The notes under the pieces are model-generated. The model saw nothing but the letters and a program-made list of their open reading frames with translations. It made no database searches and was not told the DNA's origin. Below are positions 41,417 to 50,054 of a stretch of 64,000 nucleotides of DNA, in pieces; the stretch's first letter is position 1; every line of letters begins with the position of its first letter. Source of the stretch: Rugamonas fusca (lineage in GTDB: Bacteria > Pseudomonadota > Gammaproteobacteria > Burkholderiales > Burkholderiaceae_D); the NCBI RefSeq assembly GCF_014042365.1, contig NZ_JACEZS010000004.1:185869-249868 (forward strand). Direction: 5' to 3'. The translations under genes and the position numbers were made by a program.

Positions 41417-42166
41417 ATGGCGATTTTTGGTATAGGTTTGCACGTGCTGGTGGCGTTGTTCTTCGCCGTGCACGTGATCCGCAGCGGGCAGCAGATGTAT
41501 TGGCTGCTGATCCTGTTCTCGTTTCCCATGTTGGGCAGCATCGTATATTTCGTGGCGATCTACCTGCCCAACTCGCGCCTGGACCATGGCGCCCGCAAGG
41601 TGGTGGCCGCCGCCGCCCGCTCGCTGGACCCCACGCGCGAACTGCGCGAGGCGCGCGCCGCCTTCGACTATACCCCCACCGCACAGAACCAGATGCGCCT
41701 GGCCGCCGCCCAACTGGAGGCGGGCGATGCCGATGGCGCCACCGCCAGTTACGAGGCGTGCCTGCAAGGCCCGTTCGCTGGCGACCTGGAGATCCGTTAT
41801 GGCGCCGCGCGCGCCAACGTGGCCAGCAAGCGGGCGCAGGCCGCCGTCGGCCACCTTGAGTTGATTCGCCAGCGCGATCCCAATTTCCGCGCCGAGCAAG
41901 TGTCGCTGCTGCTGGCGCAGGCGCTGGCCGGTGCGGGGCGCCAGGATGAGGCGAAGGCGGAATTCGAATTCGCGCTGGCGCGCTTTGGCAGCTTCGCCGC
42001 CCGCGCCGAATTTGCCATCTGGGCGGCCACCACAGGCGACGCGGCACTGGCCCGCGAACTGTATCCCGAACTGGATCGCACCATGGCGCGCTGGAATGGC
42101 GCCACCCGCGACATGAACGCGGCGCTGATCCGCCGTCTGAATTCAGCCATGAGCGGCGTCCGCTGA
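41417..42166 (+). CDS. Membrane-anchored TPR protein
   Basis: A 249-residue protein with two N-terminal hydrophobic segments (IGLHVLVALFFAVHVI and WLLILFSFPMLGSIVYFVAI), similar to a PLDc_N/cardiolipin synthase-type anchor, followed by tetratricopeptide-like helical repeats (about residues 95-240) such as QMRLAAAQLEAGDADGATAS. TPR domains bind partner proteins. ATG 41417 is chosen because it opens the membrane anchor and has AGGG 7 bases upstream. No catalytic motif is present and no specific partner is evident. Confidence 0.82.
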   Translation: MAIFGIGLHVLVALFFAVHVIRSGQQMYWLLILFSFPMLGSIVYFVAIYLPNSRLDHGARKVVAAAARSLDPTRELREARAAFDYTPTAQNQMRLAAAQLEAGDADGATASYEACLQGPFAGDLEIRYGAARANVASKRAQAAVGHLELIRQRDPNFRAEQVSLLLAQALAGAGRQDEAKAEFEFALARFGSFAARAEFAIWAATTGDAALARELYPELDRTMARWNGATRDMNAALIRRLNSAMSGVR

Positions 42167-42178
42167 CTTCGCAACGCT

Positions 42179-42490
42179 TCAGCGCTCCACGGCCCGTTCG
42201 ATGACCAGCACGCGCGCCTCGCCGCGCGGGTGGGCCACGTGGGCGCAGCCCTCGCCGGCGAAGAACACGTCGCCCGCGTGCAGTAGGGCGCTGCCTTCCT
42301 CGCCCGCCTCGCGGTAGAACATCTCGACCGTGCCATCGAGCACGGCGAACACTTCCTCCCCATCGTTGACGTGCCATTCGAACGGCTGGTCCGTCCAGTG
42401 CAGGCGGCTGGAGATGCCGTTCATGGTGGCGATGTCGATCGCGCCCCAGGCGCGGCTGGCCGTGAATTCGCGGCTTCTGATCACTTGCAT
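42179..42490 (-). CDS. Small cupin domain protein
   Basis: A 103-residue single cupin domain: motif 1 is in WHVNDGEEVFAVLDGTVEMFY and motif 2 in LHAGDVFFAGEGCAHVAHP, with His and Glu at the usual metal-binding places. ATG 42490 follows an AAAGGGAAAAC ribosome site on the minus strand. The AraC-type gene is divergent, 144 bases away, so that regulator may control it. Small cupins can be isomerases, dioxygenases or sensors; the substrate cannot be told. Confidence 0.88.
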   Translation of the reverse strand: MQVIRSREFTASRAWGAIDIATMNGISSRLHWTDQPFEWHVNDGEEVFAVLDGTVEMFYREAGEEGSALLHAGDVFFAGEGCAHVAHPRGEARVLVIERAVER

Positions 42491-42634
42491 GCTGTTTTCC
42501 CTTTGCGTTGAAGGAGCCGCGCACCATGCGGCGGTCCATGGCGGTAGTGTGGCCGCTGGCAGATTGCGCCGCCAGTGGCCTGAATATGCATGTTCGATAT
42601 AATCGGGCCAATCATTCAACTGGCCGGGAGCCGC

Positions 42635-43588
42635 ATGCAAACCCATACCATCGCCGTGCTGGCGTTCGACGGCATCAGTCCTTTTCACCTGTCCGTGCCG
42701 TGCAATGTGTTCGGCGCGGACTGCAACGAGGGCGGCCAGCGCATCGCCTTGCTGGTGTGTGCCCAACAGCGTGGCCTGCTGCGCACCAGCGCGGGCTTCG
42801 ACATCCAGGTGCGCCACGGACTGGCCGCGCTGGCGCGGGCCGATACGGTGATCGTGCCCAGTTGGAGCAGCCCGGACGACGTGCCGCCGCCCCCGCTGTT
42901 GCGGGCCTTGCGCGCGGCCCATGCGCGCGGCGCGCGCGTGGTGGGCTTGTGCCTGGGCGCGTTCGTGCTGGCGGCGGCCGGCTTGCTGGACGGGCGTCCC
43001 GCCACCACGCACTGGCAAGGGACACAAGCGCTGGCGCGCCGCTACCCGCGCGTGCATGTGCAGCCGGACGTGCTGTACGTGGACGATGGCGACGTGCTGA
43101 CCTCGGCCGGCACGGCGGCCGGCATCGATTGCTGCCTGCACCTGCTGCGCACCTTGTGCGGCAGTGCCGTGGCCAGCCACGTGGCGCGCTGCATGGTGGT
43201 GCCTCCGCACCGGCAGGGCGGCCAGGCCCAGTACGTGGAACGGCCGATGGCTGATGCGGCGGGCGGCGAGCGCTTCCTGGCGCTGCTGGACTGGCTGGGC
43301 CGCCATCTGCACCGGCAGCATGACCTGGATACGCTGGCTGCGCGCGCGCTGATGAGCCGCCGCAGTTTCACGCGCCGCTTCCGGCAGGTGACGGGAACGA
43401 CGGTGCTGCAATGGCTGCTGGCGCAGCGGCTGGCCCTGGCGCGGCAACTGCTGGAGACGAGCGCACATCCGGTGGAGCGGGTGGCGGAGCTGGCGGGATT
43501 CGGTTCGGCGCTGTCATTGCGCCAGCATTTCGGCAAGGCTCTGGGCACCACACCGAGCCGCTACCGGCGCGAGTTCGGCGGCCAATGA
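42635..43588 (+). CDS. GlxA-type AraC family regulator
   Basis: A 317-residue regulator with an N-terminal DJ-1/PfpI (GATase1-like) domain (IAVLAFDGISPFHLSVPCNVFG, with GLCLGAFVLAAAGLLDGR) and a C-terminal AraC double HTH (about residues 215-315, with SRRSFTRRFRQVTGTT and FGSALSLRQHFGKAL). This is the GlxA/CdhR/FtrA layout. ATG 42635 is chosen as the start of the conserved domain. The divergent cupin gene is the likely target. Confidence 0.93.
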   Translation: MQTHTIAVLAFDGISPFHLSVPCNVFGADCNEGGQRIALLVCAQQRGLLRTSAGFDIQVRHGLAALARADTVIVPSWSSPDDVPPPPLLRALRAAHARGARVVGLCLGAFVLAAAGLLDGRPATTHWQGTQALARRYPRVHVQPDVLYVDDGDVLTSAGTAAGIDCCLHLLRTLCGSAVASHVARCMVVPPHRQGGQAQYVERPMADAAGGERFLALLDWLGRHLHRQHDLDTLAARALMSRRSFTRRFRQVTGTTVLQWLLAQRLALARQLLETSAHPVERVAELAGFGSALSLRQHFGKALGTTPSRYRREFGGQ

Positions 43589-43601
43589 GGGGGCGCGCGG
43601 G

Positions 43602-44405
43602 TCAGGGATGCTGGCGCGCCCTGCGCTCGTCGTCGGCCCCTTGCGTGCTGCGCACGGCGCCGCCGGTGGCCGTGATGGCCTGGTTGATCTTGTCCATCAC
43701 CTGGGGCGAGATGTCGCGGCTGCACACGATGTAGCGTTTCAGCCCCGGCGGCATGTCGGGAAAGTCCAGCCGGGTGGTCGAGCGCAGGATGGGTTCGCGG
43801 CGGTGGACGTACTCCCAGTCCTCGCGGTCCACCAGCATGAATGAGGCGCGCCCCACGCTGAGCATGCGCATCATGGAGGTGGTGTCGACCGTGCGGCGCA
43901 TGATCTTATTGGCGCTGCGGGCGATCATGGCGTCCAGTTCCGGGCCGTAGGACACGCCATCGACCACGCCCAGCGTCAATTGCTGGTCCGCCAGCAGCGC
44001 GGCCAGCGTGGCGTGGCTTTTTACCCGTTCGAGCGCGTCGGCCGACACCAGCACGCTGTGTGGCGGATCGATGGAGATGGGCAGCGTGTATTGGCTCACG
44101 GCCTCGCGTTCGGGCAGGCGATACCAGCTGAACGAGCAGTAATTGGTGGCGCCGTGGCTGAAATTGGCCCAGATCCGCTTCTGCGGCTCGGGCGCCAGGC
44201 GGGTGGCGATGCCGGCGGCGGCGAAGATGGCTTGCGTGCGTTCGAGCAGGAAGCCTTTGGGCATGCCGTTTTCCAGGTAGTGGTAGGGCGGCTTGTCACG
44301 CCAGCTGACCGTGACGATGGGCGAGGCCGATGCGGCGACGCTAGTCCCCAGCAGCAGGAATGTTGCCAGCAGGGCTGGGCGGGCGTTGTGCGGGACGGTC
44401 AGCAT
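43602..44405 (-). CDS. Periplasmic solute-binding protein, family 3-like
   Basis: A 267-residue protein with a signal peptide (ALLATFLLLGTSVAASA) and an SBP_bac_3-like fold: VSWRDKPPYHYLENGMPKGF at the start and a two-lobed pattern including VDREDWEYVHRREPIL. Similar stand-alone proteins are found in Oxalobacteraceae with no transporter genes nearby and may bind amino acids or act as sensors. ATG 44405 opens the signal peptide. There is no ABC permease next to it. Confidence 0.84.
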   Translation of the reverse strand: MLTVPHNARPALLATFLLLGTSVAASASPIVTVSWRDKPPYHYLENGMPKGFLLERTQAIFAAAGIATRLAPEPQKRIWANFSHGATNYCSFSWYRLPEREAVSQYTLPISIDPPHSVLVSADALERVKSHATLAALLADQQLTLGVVDGVSYGPELDAMIARSANKIMRRTVDTTSMMRMLSVGRASFMLVDREDWEYVHRREPILRSTTRLDFPDMPPGLKRYIVCSRDISPQVMDKINQAITATGGAVRSTQGADDERRARQHP

Positions 44406-44475
44406 ATGCAAGCGATTATAGGCAGCACGCAGGCGAAAGTCACGCTGATGGCAAAGCTGCAATACTGGTGCGTGC

Positions 44476-45234
44476 TCAGGCGTCCAGCGTGCCGTCCAGC
44501 TTGTGGCGCGTGATGGCGCCTTGCGCGTCGATGGCGATCCAGCCGCCGCGCGGCGGGGTGGCGTCCGGCTCCCAGTCCGGCAGCACGTAGCGGCGCCTGT
44601 CGCCCACCGTGTGCAGGGCGGGGCGGTGGGTGTGGCCGTGGATCATGATGCGCGCGCCGGTGGCGGCGAACACGCTGTCGATGGCCGGCGGCGCCACGTC
44701 CATGATCTCGTAGGATTTGTTGCCCTGGTCCTCGCGGCTGCGCTCGCGCATGCCGGCGATGATGGCCTTGCGCTGGGCCAGCGGCATGGCCACGAACTGC
44801 TGCTGCCACTGGGGCTGGCGCACCATGGCGCGAAATGCCATGTACTTGCTGTCGTCCGTGCACTGGGCGTCGCCGTGCAGCAGCGCCACGCGCTGGCCGG
44901 CGATGGTGGCCACGTGGATTTCGGGCAGCAGGGTCAGGCCGGCCGCTTGCGCGAAGCCGGCGCCGACCAGGAAGTCGCGGTTACCGGCGATCCAGTACAC
45001 GGCCACGCCGGCGTCGGCCACGCGGCGCAGCGCTTCAATAATCTGCTGGTGATAGGGATCGTGCAGGTCGTCGTCACCAGCCCAGTATTCGAACAGGTCG
45101 CCCAGCAAATAGAGTTCGCGTGCATGGCGGGCGTGCTGTTCCAGGAAATCCAGGAAGGCGCTGGTGGTGTGCGGGTGGGACGCTTGCAGATGCAGGTCGG
45201 AGATGAACAGGGCGAGCGGGTGCGGTGTGGGCAT
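44476..45234 (-). CDS. lpxH: UDP-2,3-diacylglucosamine diphosphatase
   Basis: A 252-residue calcineurin-like phosphoesterase with the LpxH metal motifs: FISDLHLQASHPHT, LLGDLFEYWAGDD, WIAGNRDFLVG, LLHGDAQCTDD and MIHGHTHRPALH. It removes UMP from UDP-2,3-diacylglucosamine to give lipid X in lipid A synthesis. It follows the ppiB gene on the same strand, a frequent neighbour. The ATG at 45234 opens the conserved N-terminus. Confidence 0.96.
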   Translation of the reverse strand: MPTPHPLALFISDLHLQASHPHTTSAFLDFLEQHARHARELYLLGDLFEYWAGDDDLHDPYHQQIIEALRRVADAGVAVYWIAGNRDFLVGAGFAQAAGLTLLPEIHVATIAGQRVALLHGDAQCTDDSKYMAFRAMVRQPQWQQQFVAMPLAQRKAIIAGMRERSREDQGNKSYEIMDVAPPAIDSVFAATGARIMIHGHTHRPALHTVGDRRRYVLPDWEPDATPPRGGWIAIDAQGAITRHKLDGTLDA

Positions 45235-45250
45235 TGCGGGAATCCGGAAA

Positions 45251-45275
45251 GGCCGCCGCCATTGGTGCGGCGGCC
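45251..45275 (-). terminator. Hairpin after ppiB
   Basis: GGCCGCCGC and its exact complement flank a 7-base loop between ppiB and lpxH. On the minus strand the stem is followed by TTTCC, so it may be a weak terminator of ppiB or an attenuator before lpxH. Confidence 0.5.
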
Positions 45276-45298
45276 CTGGTTGAAGCGACGCTTGACGC

Positions 45299-45793
45299 TT
45301 AGGCGGCGGCTTCCACTTTTTCGATGATCACGTCTTCCACTGGCACGTCGGCGAACATGCCGCTGCGGGTGGTCTTGACTTTGCGGATCGCGTCCACCAC
45401 GTCGGTGCCGTCGGTCACTTTACCGAACACGGCGTAGCCCCAGCCGTCCTGGCCTGGGTAGTCCAGGAAGCTGTTGTTTTTCACGTTGATGAAGAACTGG
45501 GCCGAGGCCGAGTGCGGGGCCGAGGTGCGGGCCATGGCCAGGGTGTAGGGCTCGTTCTTCAGGCCGTTCTTGGCTTCGTTTTCCACCGTGGTGTCGGCTG
45601 GCTTTTGCTTCATGCCTGGCTCGAAACCGCCGCCCTGGATCATGAAACCGTCGATCACGCGGTGGAAGATGGTGTTGTCGTAGTGGCCGGCGTTCATGTA
45701 GGCCAGGAAGTTGGCGACCGTCTTCGGTGCTTTTTCAGCGTCCAGTTCGGCGGTGATCTTGCCCAGGTTGGTGGTGATGATAACGGTGGTCAT
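45299..45793 (-). CDS. ppiB: Peptidyl-prolyl cis-trans isomerase B (cytoplasmic cyclophilin)
   Basis: A 164-residue cyclophilin without signal peptide. Family motifs are clear: [56 protein letters not shown] and GYAVFGKVTDGTDVVDAI. It speeds proline isomerisation in folding proteins. A second, exported cyclophilin gene lies upstream on the same strand, with a palindromic element between the two. Confidence 0.95.
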   Translation of the reverse strand: MTTVIITTNLGKITAELDAEKAPKTVANFLAYMNAGHYDNTIFHRVIDGFMIQGGGFEPGMKQKPADTTVENEAKNGLKNEPYTLAMARTSAPHSASAQFFINVKNNSFLDYPGQDGWGYAVFGKVTDGTDVVDAIRKVKTTRSGMFADVPVEDVIIEKVEAAA

Positions 45794-45829
45794 AAGGCAT
45801 CCATGTGTGAGTTGTTATTCAAGAAGTCA

Positions 45830-45916
45830 TTTCAAAAAGCCCATGGCGTCGTTGTGGCGCCTTGCCGTGCAGGCGCACTGTCTTCGGCGCCACGCCTAGC
45901 CATGGTCATTTTGAAA
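45830..45916. repeat. Palindromic dispersed element, copy B
   Basis: An 87-base relative of the element at 8808-8892. Outer stem TTTCAAAA/TTTTGAAA (45830-45837, 45909-45916), middle ATGGC/GCCAT (45843-45847, 45899-45903), inner GTGGCGCC/GGCGCCAC (45854-45861, 45886-45893), and the same 24-base apical loop bar two bases. All stem changes relative to copy A are compensated. It lies between two minus-strand cyclophilin genes, just past the 3' end of the upstream one. Confidence 0.85.
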
Positions 45917-45971
45917 CAACTTCCAGGTACTGGCCCGGTGCGGCGTGCGCCTGGCCGGGCAAACCGCTATT

Positions 45972-46586
45972 TTACAGTTTTGGCTGCACGGGGGTCTTCA
46001 AAATCGTGGCCGAGGTGATCTCCACCGGCACCACGGGCACATTCTGGAACATGCCCTTGTCATCCACCAGCACGCCTTTGATCTTGTCGACCACGTCCTG
46101 GCCCTTGACCACCTTGCCGAACACGGTGTAACCGAAGCCGTCGCGGCCCGGGTAGTTGAGCGCCTCGTTGTCGGCCACGTTGATGAAGAACTGGGACGTG
46201 GCCGAGTTGGGATCGGCCGTGCGGGCCATGGCGATGGTGTAGGGCGCGTTGGTCAAACCGTTGTTGGCTTCGTTCTGGACCGGCTTTTTGGTCGGCTTTT
46301 GCTTGAGGTTCTTGTCGAAGCCGCCGCCCTGGATCATGAAGCCGTCGATCACGCGGTGGAAGATGGTGCCCTTGTAGTGGCCGCTTTTCACATATTGGAG
46401 GAAGTTGTCCACCGTCTTGGGCGCCTTGTCGTGGTCGAGTTCGACGACAATCTCGCCCATGGTCGTTTTCATCGACACTTGCGGCGTGGCGTCGGCCGCC
46501 AGCACGGCGCCGGACAGGGCCACGCCCGCGAACAGGCTCATGAATTTGCCGATGGTGGGCAGGCGTTGTTGCAGGGTGGAAAGCAT
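45972..46586 (-). CDS. ppiA: Periplasmic peptidyl-prolyl isomerase A
   Basis: A 204-residue cyclophilin with a signal peptide ([17 protein letters not shown]) followed by the same motifs as ppi[37 protein letters not shown] and [13 protein letters not shown]. It acts on proteins folding in the periplasm. The mature part is close to the ppiB product, so the pair probably arose by duplication with one copy gaining export. ATG 46586 opens a slightly long N-region. Confidence 0.93.
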   Translation of the reverse strand: MLSTLQQRLPTIGKFMSLFAGVALSGAVLAADATPQVSMKTTMGEIVVELDHDKAPKTVDNFLQYVKSGHYKGTIFHRVIDGFMIQGGGFDKNLKQKPTKKPVQNEANNGLTNAPYTIAMARTADPNSATSQFFINVADNEALNYPGRDGFGYTVFGKVVKGQDVVDKIKGVLVDDKGMFQNVPVVPVEITSATILKTPVQPKL

Positions 46587-46869
46587 GTTGGATTCCTGGT
46601 CAGATGGGATGTGCTAAAAAGGAAAGTACTTGAATATTCTCAGGGTGCTGCAAAAAACCTAAGGTATATCGGGCCAGCCGGGATTTTATCAATGCTATAC
46701 TTGACGACGACGTTCCATTCTAACCCGACAAGGTTGGAAAAAAGAACAATAACGAGGACCCCGTCAGTTTCCATGGTAATCACCCGCGTGCCGGCGCCCC
46801 ACCCTCCAGTGTGGGCGCTACGGCGCCGTATTGCCGACTGGCCGGTGCCTGCATAACAGCAAGAGTGCG

Positions 46870-48261
46870 ATGAGCAATTTAAAGATTTACAACACGCTGG
46901 CGCGTGACAAGCAGACCTTCGTTCCCATGGTGGCCGGCAAAGTGGGCATGTATGTCTGCGGCATGACCATCTACGATTATTGCCACATCGGCCACGCCCG
47001 CATGATGATGGCCTTCGACGTGATCTACCGCTGGCTGCGCGCCAGCGGCTACGACGTCAACTACGTGCGCAACATCACCGACATCGACGACAAGATCATC
47101 AAGCGCGCCGTGGAGAACGGCGAATCGATCTCGCAGCTGACGGCCCGTTTCACCCAATACATGGACGAGGACACGACGGCGCTGGGCATCCTGCCGCCGA
47201 CCCAGGTGCCGCGCGCCACCCAGTACGTGCCGCAGATGCTGGCCCTGATCGAAAAACTGGAAAGCAAGGACCTGGCCTACCAGGGCGCCGACGGCGACGT
47301 CAATTACGCCGTGCGCAACTTCCCCCAATACGGCCGCCTGTCGGGCAAGTCGCTGGACGATTTGCGCGCCGGCGAGCGCGTGGATGTCAACACGGGCAAG
47401 CGCGATCCGCTCGACTTCGTGCTGTGGAAGTCGTCCAAGGAATCGGAACCGGACGAAGTGAAGTGGGACTCGAAATGGGGCAAGGGCCGTCCGGGCTGGC
47501 ACATCGAGTGCTCGGCCATGTCGTGCGCGCTGCTCGGCGAGCAGTTCGACATCCACGGCGGCGGCGCCGATCTGCAGTTCCCGCACCATGAGAACGAGAT
47601 CGCCCAGTCCGAAGGCGCGTTTGGCCACACCATGGTCAACTACTGGATCCACAACGGCTTCGTGCGCGTCGATAACGAGAAGATGTCCAAATCGCTGGGC
47701 AACTTCTTCACCATCCGCGACGTGCTGAAGAAGTATGACGCCGAAGTGGTGCGCTTCTTCATCCTGCGCGCCCACTACCGCAGCCCGCTCAACTACTCGG
47801 ACGCCCACCTGGACGACGCCCGCGGCGCCCTGACGCGCCTGTACACGGCGCTCGACGGCGTCGATGGCGACGGCTTGCCGCTGGACTGGAACGAGGAACA
47901 CGCCAAGCGCTTTGCCGAAGCGATGGACGACGACTTCAATACGCCGCTGGCCGTGGCCGCGCTGTTCGACCTGGCCACGGAGCTGAACAAGACCAGGTCG
48001 CCCGTGCTGGCGCGCCAGCTCAAGGGTCTGGCCGGCGTGATCGGCCTGCTCGAACGCACGCCGCAGCAGTTCCGCCAGGCCAGCGTGGGCGAGGCCGGCG
48101 GCCTCGATGAAGCGGCCATCGCCGACGCCATCGCGCGCCGCAAGGCCGCCAAGCAGGCGCGCAACTTCGCCGAATCCGACGCGATTCGCGCCGAGTTGCT
48201 GGCGGCCGGCATCATCCTCGAAGACAAGCCTGACGGCAGCACCAACTGGCGCCGCGCATAA
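46870..48261 (+). CDS. cysS: Cysteinyl-tRNA synthetase
   Basis: A 463-residue class I synthetase. It has the cysteine-binding zinc site start [20 protein letters not shown] (with HIGH), the LDFVLWK block, the zinc ligands in WHIECSAMS and PHHENE, and KMSKSLGNF (KMSKS). It charges tRNA-Cys. ATG 46870 is chosen at the conserved [10 protein letters not shown] with AAGAG upstream. A DNA glycosylase gene begins on the last base of its stop codon. Confidence 0.97.
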   Translation: MSNLKIYNTLARDKQTFVPMVAGKVGMYVCGMTIYDYCHIGHARMMMAFDVIYRWLRASGYDVNYVRNITDIDDKIIKRAVENGESISQLTARFTQYMDEDTTALGILPPTQVPRATQYVPQMLALIEKLESKDLAYQGADGDVNYAVRNFPQYGRLSGKSLDDLRAGERVDVNTGKRDPLDFVLWKSSKESEPDEVKWDSKWGKGRPGWHIECSAMSCALLGEQFDIHGGGADLQFPHHENEIAQSEGAFGHTMVNYWIHNGFVRVDNEKMSKSLGNFFTIRDVLKKYDAEVVRFFILRAHYRSPLNYSDAHLDDARGALTRLYTALDGVDGDGLPLDWNEEHAKRFAEAMDDDFNTPLAVAALFDLATELNKTRSPVLARQLKGLAGVIGLLERTPQQFRQASVGEAGGLDEAAIADAIARRKAAKQARNFAESDAIRAELLAAGIILEDKPDGSTNWRRA

Positions 48262-48929
48262 TGGTTCCCGCCAAGGAGATGAACGTGGGCGGCGCTGCCG
48301 CGGCTGCGACAGCGGCCGTGCCGCCGTACTGGGAAGACGCCAAGATCGAGCTGATGAAGCGGGACCGCATCATGAAGAAGCTGATCCCGCAATTTGGCGA
48401 CCTGCACCTGGTCGGCCATGACGACCCGTTCACCACCCTGGCCCGATCCATCGTGGGGCAGCAAGTGAGCACCAAGGCGGCCGACGCGGCCTGGGGCAAG
48501 CTGCTGCTGGCCTGCCCCAAGTGCACCCCGGCCCAGGTGCTCAAGGCCGGCGCCGAGCAACTGGGCGGCTGCGGCCTGTCCAAGCGCAAGACCGAATACA
48601 TCCTCGACCTGGCCGACCATTTCAAGGCGCGCCGCGTGCACGCCAGCCAGTGGGACCAGATGGAGGACGAAGCCGTGATCGCCGAGCTGGTGCAAATCCG
48701 CGGCATCACGCGCTGGACGGCCGAGATGTTCCTGATCTTTAACCTGCTGCGCCCCAATGTCCTGCCGCTGGACGATGCGGGCCTGATCCAGGGGATCAGC
48801 GTCAATTATTTTTCCGGCGAACCCGTCTCGCGCAGCGACGCGCGCGAGGTTTCGGCCAATTGGGAGCCATGGCGCACGGTGGCCACCTGGTACTTATGGC
48901 GTAGTCTGGACCCGGTTCCTGTAGAATAA
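48261..48929 (+). CDS. DNA-3-methyladenine glycosylase, AlkA-like
   Basis: A 222-residue HhH-GPD glycosylase: [19 protein letters not shown], the helix-hairpin-helix [18 protein letters not shown], and a catalytic Asp in VLPLDDAGL. It lacks the N-terminal domain of E. coli AlkA, as many short AlkA-type enzymes do. It removes alkylated purines. The ATG shares one base with the cysS stop (TAATG), so it is translationally coupled. A later ATG at residue 7 is possible. Confidence 0.92.
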   Translation: MVPAKEMNVGGAAAAATAAVPPYWEDAKIELMKRDRIMKKLIPQFGDLHLVGHDDPFTTLARSIVGQQVSTKAADAAWGKLLLACPKCTPAQVLKAGAEQLGGCGLSKRKTEYILDLADHFKARRVHASQWDQMEDEAVIAELVQIRGITRWTAEMFLIFNLLRPNVLPLDDAGLIQGISVNYFSGEPVSRSDAREVSANWEPWRTVATWYLWRSLDPVPVE

Positions 48930-48993
48930 TGACTCTAATCGCCGGGCGCGGTCTTTTTTCGTTCGCCTGGCTGAGCAAAAACACGGAGGTACA

Positions 48994-49968
48994 ATGACTA
49001 AAACGACTTTCCTCAACTTCGAGCAACCGATCGCGGAACTCGATTCCAAGATCGAAGAGCTGCGCTTCGTGCAAGACGATTCGGCCGTCGATATTTCGGA
49101 GGAGATCGACCGCCTGGCCAAGAAGAGCCAGCAGCTGACCAAGGATATCTACGCCAAGCTCACCCCTTGGCAGGTCGCGCAGATCGCGCGCCACCCGCAG
49201 CGCCCGTACACCATGGACTACGTGAACGAGATCTTCACCGACTTCCATGAACTGCACGGCGACCGCAGCTACGCCGACGACCTGTCCGTGGTGGGCGGCC
49301 TGGCCCGCTTCAACGGCCAGGCCTGCATGGTGATCGGCCACCAGAAAGGCCGCGACACCAAGGAACGCGCCATGCGCAACTTCGGCATGCCCAAGCCCGA
49401 AGGCTACCGCAAGGCCATGCGCCTGATGAAGCTGGCCGAAAAATTCGGCATCCCCATTTTCACCTTCGTCGACACGCCGGGCGCCTTCCCCGGCATTGAC
49501 GCGGAAGAGCGCGGCCAGTCCGAAGCGATCGGCCACAACCTGTACGTGATGGCGGAACTGAAAGTGCCGCTGATCGCCACCATCATCGGTGAAGGCGGTT
49601 CCGGCGGCGCGCTGGCCATCGCCGTGGGCGACGCCGTGCTGATGCTGCAGTACGCGACCTATTCCGTGATCTCGCCCGAAGGCTGCGCCTCCATCCTGTG
49701 GAAGACCTCCGAGCGCGCCGCCGACGCGGCCGAAGCGCTGGGCCTGACGGCGCACCGCCTGAAAGCCATGGGCCTGATCGACAAGATCGTCAATGAACCG
49801 CTGGGCGGCGCCCACCGCGATCCCAAGCAGATGGCCACGCTGCTCAAGCGTGCGCTGGCCGACTCGCTGCGCCAGTTCCACGGCATGAAGACCAAGGACC
49901 TGCTGGCCGCGCGCCACGAAAAGCTGATGAGCTACGGCAAGTTCAAGGAAACCACGCCGCAGGAGTAA
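48994..49968 (+). CDS. accA: Acetyl-CoA carboxylase carboxyltransferase subunit alpha
   Basis: A 324-residue AccA: N-terminal [18 protein letters not shown], then the crotonase-like core with [40 protein letters not shown] and [15 protein letters not shown]. With AccD it moves the carboxyl from biotin to acetyl-CoA, giving malonyl-CoA for fatty acid synthesis. GGAGG lies 7 bases before the ATG. A perfect 26-bp hairpin follows the gene. Confidence 0.97.
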   Translation: MTKTTFLNFEQPIAELDSKIEELRFVQDDSAVDISEEIDRLAKKSQQLTKDIYAKLTPWQVAQIARHPQRPYTMDYVNEIFTDFHELHGDRSYADDLSVVGGLARFNGQACMVIGHQKGRDTKERAMRNFGMPKPEGYRKAMRLMKLAEKFGIPIFTFVDTPGAFPGIDAEERGQSEAIGHNLYVMAELKVPLIATIIGEGGSGGALAIAVGDAVLMLQYATYSVISPEGCASILWKTSERAADAAEALGLTAHRLKAMGLIDKIVNEPLGGAHRDPKQMATLLKRALADSLRQFHGMKTKDLLAARHEKLMSYGKFKETTPQE

Positions 49969-49984
49969 TCCTTTCCACCCAAAC

Positions 49985-50042
49985 AAATCGGGGACGTACC
50001 CCGGTTTTTCTTTCGCGAAAAACCGGGGTACGTCCCCGATTT
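49985..50042 (+). terminator. Perfect 26-bp hairpin after accA
   Basis: Two exact complementary arms (49985-50010 and 50017-50042, core CGGGGACGTACCCCGG then TTTTTC) flank the loop TTTCGC, followed by a T-rich tail (TTCTTTTT). It is a strong terminator for accA. The GGGGACGTACCCC core is a repeat type I have seen scattered in Burkholderiales intergenic regions, so it may also be a mobile palindrome. Confidence 0.88.
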
Positions 50043-50054
50043 TTCTTTTTGCCT

